The notes below the pieces were generated by a model. It worked only from the letters and a program-made list of their open reading frames with translations. It had not been told where the DNA came from and did not search any database. Below, piece after piece: positions 34,387-41,391 of a stretch of DNA of 44,308 nt (its first letter is position 1; each line of letters starts with the position of its first letter). The DNA is taken from NCBI RefSeq assembly GCF_023954305.1, contig NZ_JAMLIG010000007.1, forward strand, positions 1 through 44,308, in the 5' to 3' direction. The DNA is from Mesorhizobium sp. (GTDB lineage Bacteria; Pseudomonadota; Alphaproteobacteria; Rhizobiales; Rhizobiaceae). Made by a program: the position numbers and the translations under genes.

Positions 34387-34671
34387 GCCGTCCGGCTGGA
34401 TCAGTTCGTACTGCCCAGGTGGAAGGCAAATGAGGAGTTCCAGGAATTGGTAACCGCAATCCTGCGCAGCCTGCCGCTCAGAGTGCCATCGGGTTTATCG
34501 AGCCAAAGCCTTCGCCATCTTTCTCGCCTCGGTGATGGCATCACGGCTCGGGTGTTCGGGATATTAAACGAACTCGCAATCGAGGCGATCAAGGACGGTA
34601 TCGAGCGCATCACCGATGAAAGCATCGAATCCTGGAGGCCAGCCCTGGAAAAGGAAGCAGCGTTCGCATAG
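34387..34671 (+). pseudogene. tniB: TniB ATPase, 3' part
   Basis: Resumes TniB after the insertion at about codon VRLDQFVLPRW and runs through the helical lid to the end (LEKEAAFA). It aligns along its length with the first tniB fragment at 28190-28534, with a similar ending (FDAEAAFA). The stop is followed 10 bp later by the right-end repeats of the transposon. Confidence 0.87.
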
Positions 34672-34680
34672 CCACCAGAC

Positions 34681-34778
34681 GTTACACTCCAATTGAGACT
34701 CTCCTACCCTGAGTCTCAATTGGAGTGTAACTTTCTCGCGCAGAGTGCCAGAGTCCCAGATTGAAGTGTAAATCGACA
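34681..34778. repeat. Right-end repeat array of the tni transposon
   Basis: A perfect 21-bp inverted repeat (arms 34681-34701 and 34711-34731, starting GTTACACTCC, 9-nt spacer) followed by the terminal repeat 34751-34778. Units match the left-end array. The hairpin could also terminate tniB transcription. Confidence 0.7.
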
Positions 34779-35551
34779 ACAGGCTCTTTCAGCGTACGCC
34801 CAAGGGCATGATCCCAACTAGCATCGGCAATGAAGCTTACCGACTTTTCGTTCCTCTGCTGCACGACTTGCGAGCAGCCAAGGATCAGCTATCGAGCCTG
34901 GGTGGCAAGGTGGTTGGAAAGCTTTCTATCGGCGTCATTGGCTCAGTCAGCAATAACGCCCTGTCCAAATGCCTAGAAAGTTTCTGCACCAGATATCCCC
35001 ACGTGTCCGTGCGCATAACCGGCGGATACACGATGGATTTCATGGAAATGCTGCAGATCGGCGCTCTCGATTTGGCTGTTATAAACCAGTCGCGCGTTCG
35101 AACCGACTTAGTCGTAAGGCCCATTGCGCGCGAGGCCCTCCATCTCGTGTATGCCGTCAACAACCCAATAAAATTACCGGATCCCGTTCCAATCACGACG
35201 ATTGCCGGGCTGAAGCTTGTGATCCCCTCTACTCGTCACGGACTGCGCAATATCATCGATGACGCCGCAGGTGGTGCAGGCGCTCGGCTGGAGCCGCTGC
35301 TCGAGTTCGACGAGTTGAAGACAATCGAGGAATTCGTCCAGGTGACGGATTTCGTCGCCATTCTGCCGTACCATTCCATAGGCGCAGCTGTGAAGCAAGG
35401 CACTCTCAGAAGCTTGGCGATCGCCCCGGGAATTGCTCGAGACATTGTCTGCGTCCACAACCCAAAACGAGGGTTGTCGCCGGCGGCTGAATTCTTCATC
35501 GCTGAACTCAGGGAAAGCATGAACAGCGCCGTTGAAACCGCCGGGATTTGA
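34779..35551 (+). pseudogene. LysR-type regulator, HTH removed by transposon end
   Basis: Effector-binding domain of a LysR family regulator. In frame from 34781 it reads RLFQRTPKGM, the conserved linker just after the LysR HTH, and continues through a complete periplasmic-binding-protein-like domain (KLSIGVIGSVSNNALS, GALDLAVINQSR). The N-terminal 45-55 residues with the HTH are missing; the transposon right end abuts directly. A start at 34808 could yield a protein without DNA binding. Target and ligand unknown. Confidence 0.85.
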
Positions 35552-35561
35552 CTTCTCTTCT

Positions 35562-35601
35562 TAGCACTACTTTGGTAGGTCTAGCACTACTTTGGTAGGT
35601 C
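35562..35601. repeat. Perfect 20-bp tandem duplication
   Basis: TAGCACTACTTTGGTAGGTC occurs twice head to tail without spacer, between the LysR fragment and the IS6 element. Origin unknown; could be a remnant binding site or slippage product. Confidence 0.7.
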
Positions 35602-35623
35602 TCCTTGAGCGAGCAGGTTGATC

Positions 35624-36440
35624 GGCGATGTCACCTTAACTTACGTTCTGGCGCGCCGAATGGGTTGAGCATCGCGGATTGATTTCAGGCCATGGTTCCC
35701 GTCACAGCTTTCCACGCCGCGATCGCCTGAAGGCGGTGCAGGTAAACCTCGACTGCGGATCGTTGGGAACGGGGTGGGACGAAGAGATTTCGGACAGCGG
35801 AGAAGATCGAGACGAAGCGTTGCAGGCTTTCGGGTGATCGAAACCCCTGCATCATTCGCTCCCGCTTTCGTAATGGTACGTGCGAATTCTCGGCGCGGTT
35901 GTTAAGGCCCTTGTGTGATCGATGATCGACATTTGGCATGATCTGGCGATGCGCCGCACCATAGGAGCGCAGCTTGTCGGTAATCATCCGCTTCGGCGCG
36001 ATGCCCTGCTTCTTCAAAAGTCGAGCCAGCAATCGCTTGGCCGCCTTGGTATTGCGGCGGGCCTGGACGATCTCGTCAAGCACATAGCCATCCTGATCAA
36101 CAGCGCGCCACAACCAGTGTTTCCTGCCGGCAATGGTGATGACCACCTCGTCGAGATCCCACACGTCATTCCGGCTGGGCTTCTTGCGATGAAGGCGACG
36201 TGCATAGTCTGGGCCGAACTTCTTTACCCAGCGGCGGATCGTTTCATAGGAGACGACAATGCCACGCTCCAGCAGCATTTCTTCGACAAGACGCAGGCTC
36301 AGCGGAAATCGGAAGTAGAGCCACACTGCGTGTGCGATGACCTGGGGAGGGAAACGATGGCGCTTGTAGCTGATGGATGAGGTGTTCATCCAGGTGCGTA
36401 TATCACAATGCTACTCACAAGCCGTTACCGTGACATCGCC
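35624..36440 (-). mobile_element. IS6-family insertion sequence
   Basis: 817 bp, the size typical of IS26-like elements. Terminal repeats begin GGCGATGTCAC at both ends and share AAC further in. No 8-bp target duplication (left GGTTGATC, right CCTCGATG), which suggests cointegrate-type rearrangement or deletion next to it, a usual habit of IS6 elements. Confidence 0.85.
35685..36389 (-). CDS. IS6-family transposase
   Basis: 234 aa DDE transposase: HTH near IVVSYETIRRWVKKFG, Asp in VWDLDEVVITI, Asp in MITDKLRSYG, Glu in NNRAENSHVP. Full-length for the IS26-like group and therefore probably functional. Confidence 0.94.
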   Translation of the reverse strand: MNTSSISYKRHRFPPQVIAHAVWLYFRFPLSLRLVEEMLLERGIVVSYETIRRWVKKFGPDYARRLHRKKPSRNDVWDLDEVVITIAGRKHWLWRAVDQDGYVLDEIVQARRNTKAAKRLLARLLKKQGIAPKRMITDKLRSYGAAHRQIMPNVDHRSHKGLNNRAENSHVPLRKRERMMQGFRSPESLQRFVSIFSAVRNLFVPPRSQRSAVEVYLHRLQAIAAWKAVTGTMA

Positions 36441-36737
36441 CCTCGATGGCATTTGGCCCGAGGGCATTTAGCCCTACGCCTTTGCCGGCAACGGGTTGCG
36501 CATCGGCGACAGCGCGGCGCAGCCAGGCCGGCACAGGGGTCGCGGCAGCCGCGGTGGCGGAGCCGGCGTGCCTGCCATGATGGCGGAGAGAGGGTTCGGG
36601 GTACAGAATCATCAAAAGCAGCATGGCTCACAACGGCGCTTTTAGCAATTGGATTGCGGTTAAACCGCCGCGCCTGTCGTATCTAATAAACGAACGATAA
36701 TCTTGCATTATCGTTCGTTTTCCTCTTTATATGGAAA
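36441..36737. other. Upstream region of the tyrosine recombinase
   Basis: No gene found. The first 240 bp are GC-rich and featureless; the last 50 bp hold an AT-rich long palindrome (36688-36720) and a weak ribosome site before the recombinase ATG. Confidence 0.5.
36688..36720. other. lox-like 13-7-13 inverted repeat
   Basis: Perfect arms AAACGAACGATAA (36688-36700) and TTATCGTTCGTTT (36708-36720) around an asymmetric 7-nt spacer TCTTGCA. It ends 17 bp before the tyrosine recombinase gene. Arm and spacer lengths match lox/dif-type crossover sites (loxP is 13-8-13). Alternatives: an operator for a TetR-like repressor, or a weak terminator since TTTTCCTCTTT follows. Confidence 0.5.
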
Positions 36738-37952
36738 ATGGCCCGAATCGTCGATCAAAACCCCGAAAAGCGTGCTGAGCACCGCTCTGCTCAACCACAG
36801 GAAACGCCGCCGGGCGTCAACCAAACCGCGGCCTCGGCCGTGCCCGACATCCTGGTCGCCGACGACATGCCAGACATCGTCGACGTCGTCATGGAGATGG
36901 GAAGAGCGCCGGAGGAGCCGCCGGCCGAAGCGCCCTCTCCTTCCCTTGCGGTCGTCTCGACCCCGCGCCTGCCGGCGCATCTCGACGCGTTGGCGGATCG
37001 CGCGCGCGATTATGTCGAGGCCGCGAGTTCCGCCAATACCCGCCGCGCCTACGCGTCGGACTGGAAGCATTTTTCCAGCTGGTGCCGGCGCCAGGGTTTT
37101 TCGCTGATGCCGCCCGATCCGCAGGTGATCGGCCTCTACATCACCGCCCTCGCCTCCGGTACAGCCTCAGGGGACAAAAAATCCGTGGCGACGATCGAAC
37201 GGCGGCTGTCCGCGCTGTCCTGGAATTTTTCGCAGCGCGGCCAGCCGCTGGACAGAAAAGACCGCCACATCGCCACCGTCATGGCCGGCATCCGCAACAA
37301 ACACGCCGCCCCGCCCCGGCAAAAAGAAGCGGTGCTGCCCGAGAATCTCATCGCCATGCTGGAGACGCTGGACCGCGGCACCCTGCGCGGCCTGCGCGAT
37401 CGGGCCATGCTGCTCATCGGCTTTGCCGGCGGCCTGCGCCGCTCCGAAATCGTCGGGCTTGATGTCGACCGTGATCAGACCGAGGACGGGCGTGGCTGGA
37501 TCGAGATCCTGGGCAAAGGCATGCTGGTCACGCTGCGCGGCAAGACTGGCTGGCGCGAGGTCGAGGTCGGGCGCGGCTCGTCGGACGCTACCTGCCCGAT
37601 CGTTGCCGTGGAAACCTGGCTTAAATTCGCAAGGATCGCACATGGCCCCCTGTTTCGGCGCGTCACCGGACAGGGCAAGGCGGTCGGCGCCGAGCGACTC
37701 AACGACCAGGAGGTCGCCCGCCTGGTCAAACGCGCTGCAATGGCAGCAGGCGTTCGGGGCGATCTAAGTGAGAAAGACCGGGCAAAGCTGTTTGCCGGCC
37801 ATTCCCTGCGCGCCGGTCTGGCCTCCTCGGCCGAAGTCGACGAACGCTATGTGCAAAAGCAGCTTGGCCACGCCTCGGCTGAAATGACCCGGAAGTATCA
37901 GCGCCGGAGGGATCGCTTTCGCATCAATCTCACAAAGGCGAGCGGACTGTAA
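36738..37952 (+). CDS. Cre-like tyrosine recombinase
   Basis: 404 aa site-specific recombinase. An approximately 80-residue Pro/Glu-rich N-terminal extension precedes the SAM-like core-binding domain (about 85-190) and the catalytic domain with Arg234 (GLRRSE), Lys269 (GKTGW), H355-x-x-R358 (HSLRAG), His378 (LGHAS) and nucleophile Tyr387 (KYQRR). Domain layout and the spacing in AGHSLRAGLA recall Cre. Its likely job is resolving plasmid multimers, or integration. It is next to a lox-like palindrome and a toxin-antitoxin module in the plasmid maintenance block. Confidence 0.9.
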   Translation: MARIVDQNPEKRAEHRSAQPQETPPGVNQTAASAVPDILVADDMPDIVDVVMEMGRAPEEPPAEAPSPSLAVVSTPRLPAHLDALADRARDYVEAASSANTRRAYASDWKHFSSWCRRQGFSLMPPDPQVIGLYITALASGTASGDKKSVATIERRLSALSWNFSQRGQPLDRKDRHIATVMAGIRNKHAAPPRQKEAVLPENLIAMLETLDRGTLRGLRDRAMLLIGFAGGLRRSEIVGLDVDRDQTEDGRGWIEILGKGMLVTLRGKTGWREVEVGRGSSDATCPIVAVETWLKFARIAHGPLFRRVTGQGKAVGAERLNDQEVARLVKRAAMAAGVRGDLSEKDRAKLFAGHSLRAGLASSAEVDERYVQKQLGHASAEMTRKYQRRRDRFRINLTKASGL

Positions 37953-37971
37953 GCACCCTCCCCTACCCCCC

Positions 37972-38319
37972 TCAGTGCGCCATTTCAGCGGTTCGTTCGT
38001 TGGTCTCGCTGTCCTTGGACGACAAGGCACGCAGCACCGCCTCAGGCTCTCGGTCCATGATACGAAGTAGAGTACGAGCGGCTCCACTTGGCTGCCGCGT
38101 GCCCTGCTCCCACTTCTTGTACCCGGAAGGGCTGGTTCCAAGCACAGTCGCCATCTCATCCTGCGTCAGGTCGAGCTTCTTGCGGATAGCCTTTGCATCG
38201 ACCGCGCCGACATCGACGGTGTGTACCTTGATGCCCGGAACTTCCTTTCCCTGCGCGTGCGCCAATGCCTCAGACATGGCCTGAATGAGATCGGCGCCAA
38301 ATTTTGTCATCTCGCTCAT
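37972..38319 (-). CDS. HigA-type (XRE) antitoxin
   Basis: 115 aa protein with a C-terminal Cro/C1 HTH (IRKKLDLTQDEMATVLGTSP, GYKKWEQGTRQP). It follows the toxin gene and overlaps it (ATGA at 38316-38319); toxin-first order is usual for HigBA. It neutralises the toxin and probably represses the operon through the palindrome at 38663-38681. Confidence 0.88.
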   Translation of the reverse strand: MSEMTKFGADLIQAMSEALAHAQGKEVPGIKVHTVDVGAVDAKAIRKKLDLTQDEMATVLGTSPSGYKKWEQGTRQPSGAARTLLRIMDREPEAVLRALSSKDSETNERTAEMAH

Positions 38320-38654
38320 GTCCTGCTCCTGTGCGCCGCTTTGATCGCCTTGGCGAACGCGGCTACCGCTTTCGCCTCATCAGGTTTCAGATCGACCTTC
38401 TCATTCTTGCCATAGGCCAGCAGCGCATAGATCGGTGCGTCGTCGCTGTACCAATAGTAGATGACCCTGGCTCCGCCGCGTTTGCCCTTGCCTTTGGCGC
38501 CGAACCGCATCTTGCGAACGCCACCAGTTCCTGGAATCTCGTCGCCTACCTGCGGATTGGCCGCGAGAAAGTCGATCAGTTCCTTTCGTTCGTCTTCGCT
38601 GAACAGCTCCGCCGCCTGCTTGATGAACAATGGTGTCTCGGCGACGGTCTGCAT
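38316..38654 (-). CDS. HigB/RelE-like toxin
   Basis: 112 aa from the ATG at 38654 (MQTVAETPLF). It is a RelE-superfamily toxin of the RelE/HigB-2 type: LIDFLAANPQVGDEIPGTGG and KMRFGAKGKGKRGGARVIYY match the basic central strand with RNA-contacting Lys/Arg, and the end has IYALLAYGKNEKVDL. It would cleave translated mRNA at the ribosome. The long open frame upstream of 38654 lacks family similarity. Confidence 0.9.
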   Translation of the reverse strand: MQTVAETPLFIKQAAELFSEDERKELIDFLAANPQVGDEIPGTGGVRKMRFGAKGKGKRGGARVIYYWYSDDAPIYALLAYGKNEKVDLKPDEAKAVAAFAKAIKAAHRSRT

Positions 38655-38662
38655 GCGCTTCC

Positions 38663-38681
38663 TATAACCCAATGGGGTATA
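38663..38681 (-). promoter_or_regulatory. Operator/promoter of the HigBA operon
   Basis: TATAACCC-AATG-GGGTATA, an imperfect palindrome 9 bp upstream of the toxin start. The AT-rich arms may include the -10 box; fits HigA autorepression. Confidence 0.6.
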
Positions 38682-38804
38682 TAAGGGATGCCGAGGACAA
38701 GAGTCAATGCCGCCGCGGCGACCACGGCGCGATTTCAAGGGATCGGTTAGGCGTATCTTCTGTGTTTGGAAATCCGCCCTCCCCTGTTCTCTCAGGCGCT
38801 CCAA

Positions 38805-39731
38805 ATGGCCGCTGACATGCAAAATCGAGCTTCCCGTCGACCACAGGGCCGGCTTATCGGGTATGCGCGCGTGTCCACGGACGAGCAGGCCACGGAAGCG
38901 CAGGAAATTGAGCTGCGCGCGGCCGGCTGCGATCTGATCATACAGGAACACGGTTCCGGCGCCTCGCGCGCCCGCCCTTCCCTCTCCAAGCTGGTTCGCG
39001 AGATCGGCGCCGGCGACACCCTCGTCGTCGTGCGCCTCGATCGCCTGGCGCGCTCCGTCAGCCATCTTCTCGACGTGATCGAGTATCTGACGGCAAAGGG
39101 TGCGCACTTCAAGTCGTTGCGCGATCCGATAGACACAACGACGCCGCAGGGCATGTTTTCGCTGCAGGTACTCGGCGCCGTGGCGCAGCTCGAGCGCGCT
39201 CTGATCTCCGAACGCACCAAGGCCGGTATCCGGGCCGCAAAGGCGAAAGGAAAGAAGCCGGGCAATCCCGGAATCCGTGAACGCCGCCCGGAAGCTCTCG
39301 CGAAAATGACCGCGGCTCAGAAAGCTGCCTATGGCGAGCGGGTCCAGGCAACGGCAAGCCAATGGCTACCGACGGTGCGACGCATGCGGCCTGATCATAC
39401 GTGGGACGATATCGCCCGCGTTCTGAACCAACGCGGACTGAACTGGACGCCAGAGCGACTTCGACGGGCGGTCAAATGGATGATTACGGAGGGAATGGCC
39501 GATGCGGCATTGCTCAATAAATCCCCTCCCCGGCTTCCCGAGGATCGCCTCATGACGCTCGTCGCGGGCATTCATTCCTCCAATCCGGAACTGACGCTCA
39601 GAGAGATCGGGGCACAGCTTGAGCGGCTGCATGAGCGCACGCCTCGCGGCGGCACGAAATGGTCGCCGTCATCGGTCAAGAACCTTGTCGATCGCGCACA
39701 CCGGAGCGGACTGCTATCCGAGGAGACTTAG
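38805..39731 (+). CDS. Serine recombinase (resolvase/invertase family)
   Basis: 308 aa from the ATG at 38805; an upstream TTG at 38766 adds 13 residues. The resolvase N-terminal domain has the catalytic Ser in IGYARVSTDEQ and the Arg-rich RLDRLARSV motif, then the long E-helix (QLERALISERTKAGI). The C-terminal part is longer than in Tn3 resolvases (about 130 residues) with two HTH-like stretches. Probable role: plasmid multimer resolution or a relic of a transposon. Lies next to the HigBA pair. Confidence 0.9.
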   Translation: MAADMQNRASRRPQGRLIGYARVSTDEQATEAQEIELRAAGCDLIIQEHGSGASRARPSLSKLVREIGAGDTLVVVRLDRLARSVSHLLDVIEYLTAKGAHFKSLRDPIDTTTPQGMFSLQVLGAVAQLERALISERTKAGIRAAKAKGKKPGNPGIRERRPEALAKMTAAQKAAYGERVQATASQWLPTVRRMRPDHTWDDIARVLNQRGLNWTPERLRRAVKWMITEGMADAALLNKSPPRLPEDRLMTLVAGIHSSNPELTLREIGAQLERLHERTPRGGTKWSPSSVKNLVDRAHRSGLLSEET

Positions 39732-39913
39732 CGGCTTGTCCCGGTTCCGTCTCCACAATTTGGTGCAGGAAAGCCGCACCAAACCATCAAAAACGCCCAT
39801 CTTCATTTGGTCCCCAGCTCAGTCGCATTTCTCGGCCACAAACGATGCCATTTGTCCGCCTGATGTCGTTTGCGTGAATGCTGGTGTCCGTTCTCATACT
39901 CCTCGCCCGCACC
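39732..39913. other. Short intergenic region between resolvase and repC ends
   Basis: Contains an 8-bp inverted repeat TTTGGTGC (39759) / GCACCAAA (39776) with a 9-nt loop that may separate the convergent transcripts of the resolvase and repC. It could alternatively be part of a resolvase binding site. Confidence 0.4.
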
Positions 39914-41224
39914 TCACGGCCGGTTTCTCGGCTTCTGGAGGGTCTTCAGCAGCGCATCGGAAACCTCCAGGCGTGGCCCGGCATCTCTTTCCGCATCTGT
40001 GGTGATGTCAGGCTTTCGATTTTCATCGAGCTTGGCCCGAGCCAACGCCATGATCATCGGCCAGGTCGAGAATTTCCCTTCCCTTGCCTTGTCCGTCAGG
40101 CTTCGCAAGTAGCCGCCCGGACTGCTGATCTGGCCGGAACGCTGGTAGATGGCCGCAATGGTTATGGTGGCGTGCTGCTCGCCCATCGCCTCACAGGCTT
40201 CCCGCCAGGCGCTGGGGCTGATCCCGAGCGCAACCCGCCCGGTTTCCGCGGCTTCCAGCAGATCGCGCCAGTATCGGATTTCGCCGCCCCGCAACAAGGT
40301 GGCAATGTCCGGGCAGGCGCCCACCACAATGCTCAAAGGCAGATCCCGCTTCGGCAGGCTCCGTACATTGTCGGTTTCCGCAGCGCTGCCGCTCTCTTCA
40401 TTCTTTTCTCTAGAGCCGTTTTCAGATTCAAGACGGGACTCTGGATTTGAATTCTGTATGTGGCGATCAGAATGAGACTCATTGGCGTTCGGATTCTGTG
40501 TTTTTGTGAAAGATTCCAACGCTTCACGAATATCGAAGTGGAGCATCTCGAGGTCCGCGCAAACATCCTCCAGAAGTTGCCTGGATGCCGTTCTGGGCAG
40601 GCGTTCGATGATCGAGCGATAGTTCTGGATGACCCGTCCCCAATTGCCCGGCACATGCTCCTCGATCGCGGCATCGATCATCTTGGAAATGTCGCGACGT
40701 AGTAGCGTCAGGCGCTCCCGCACGACGCGAAACGCCTTCTTCTCGGCCTGCACGGTCTCAGCGAGCTCCCGAAACTCTGCGGCTCGCGCTACGATCGGAG
40801 AAAGATCGAAGCCGTAGGCCTGCTCCACCTCCCCTCCCCTGCCCCGACGGGCGAAGCGTTTGCCGTTCGGACTATCCCTGCGGATGACCAGGCCGCACTC
40901 GACCAGCACAGCAAGATGCCGTCGCAGCGTCGCCGGCGAGATGCCGTTGGCCCGTGCGATCAACTGCTCGTTCGACGGCCAGACGATCAGCTCGCCTTCG
41001 GCCGACAGGTCCGTCTCGCGGTGGAATGTAAGGAGCGCGTTCAGGATCGCGAGCCCCCTGTCGGTCGCGCCAATCAGTTCGCGCGCCTCGCGGATGTGGC
41101 CGAACGTTTTCCATTTGTTAACCAAAGCCCCTTCGGGCATGGCTTTTGCCGTCACCTGGCTTGAAATCATGCCAAGCGTCATCGGTCGCCGCCCAAAGGG
41201 CGTCGTTGTGATATGCGTCTGCAT
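39914..41224 (-). CDS. repC: RepC, replication initiator
   Basis: 436 aa initiator of repABC plasmids. The N-terminal winged-helix domain (LLTFHRETDLSAEGELIVWP, ISPATLRRHLAVLVECGLVI) is typical, as are WGRVIQNYRSIIERLPRTAS and the C-terminal SPGGYLRSL block. In this family the origin lies within repC; an AT-rich stretch is visible at 40370-40520. Translation is expected to be limited by the counter-transcribed RNA upstream (41331-41384). Confidence 0.95.
   Translation of the reverse strand: MQTHITTTPFGRRPMTLGMISSQVTAKAMPEGALVNKWKTFGHIREARELIGATDRGLAILNALLTFHRETDLSAEGELIVWPSNEQLIARANGISPATLRRHLAVLVECGLVIRRDSPNGKRFARRGRGGEVEQAYGFDLSPIVARAAEFRELAETVQAEKKAFRVVRERLTLLRRDISKMIDAAIEEHVPGNWGRVIQNYRSIIERLPRTASRQLLEDVCADLEMLHFDIREALESFTKTQNPNANESHSDRHIQNSNPESRLESENGSREKNEESGSAAETDNVRSLPKRDLPLSIVVGACPDIATLLRGGEIRYWRDLLEAAETGRVALGISPSAWREACEAMGEQHATITIAAIYQRSGQISSPGGYLRSLTDKAREGKFSTWPMIMALARAKLDENRKPDITTDAERDAGPRLEVSDALLKTLQKPRNRP
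40370..40520. other. AT-rich segment in repC, probable oriV
   Basis: The lowest-GC part of repC, coding for the low-complexity linker (SHSDRHIQNSNPESR region). In characterised repABC plasmids replication starts inside repC in such a segment. No iterons seen. Inferred from the family. Confidence 0.4.
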
Positions 41225-41330
41225 TGTCCTTCACCTATCGCTAGGCAAAAGAAGTCCGCCCGCCAAAACGACACGCTTTACATGCCGGTTCGACCTTGAC
41301 ACCGATTCGCGGAAGTGGGATTCTCCAGGT

Positions 41331-41384
41331 CGCCAAACACTAAGAGAAGGTCTTCCGGAATTCCGTTTCGGGGGCCTTTTTCTT
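41331..41384 (+). ncRNA. Counter-transcribed RNA (incompatibility RNA) between repB and repC
   Basis: On the strand opposite to repABC, a promoter-like TTGACA (41296) and GATTCT (41319) with 17-bp spacing would start an RNA at about 41331; it ends in a stem (AGGTCTTC with GGGGGCCT) followed by TTTTTCTTTT at 41377-41386. The predicted length of about 54 nt, the place and the orientation match the small antisense RNA that limits RepC synthesis in repABC plasmids. Confidence 0.65.
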
Positions 41385-41391
41385 TTGCGGA

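Larger units (their letters stand above)
29466..34778 (+). mobile_element. Tn5053/Tn552-like tniAB transposon, disrupted
   Basis: Defined by inverted terminal repeats of 28 bp with 21 matches: both start TGTCGATT and end TGGGACTC (left 29466-29493, right 34751-34778 on the opposite strand). Several internal approximately 20-bp repeats lie inside each end, as expected for TniA/TnsB binding sites. It carries tniA and tniB but no tniQ before the right end. Two insertions (IS3 at 29928 and an IS5-type element in tniB) inactivate it. No 5-bp target duplication is visible (ACTGC left, ACAGG right). Confidence 0.7.

Noticed and set aside
29466..34778. CRISPR-associated transposon, suggested by TniQ near TniA/TniB
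   Set aside because: No cas gene or CRISPR array is present; tniQ belongs to a separate broken element and the architecture is that of Tn5053-like transposons.
36688..36720. Simple intrinsic terminator interpretation of the 33-bp palindrome
   Set aside because: The stem is AT-rich, lies just before a gene start and has no upstream gene on that strand to terminate; kept only as an alternative.
38655..39362. N-terminal extension of the HigB toxin to 348 aa
   Set aside because: The extension is antisense to the serine recombinase; the toxin family length fits the ATG at 38654.
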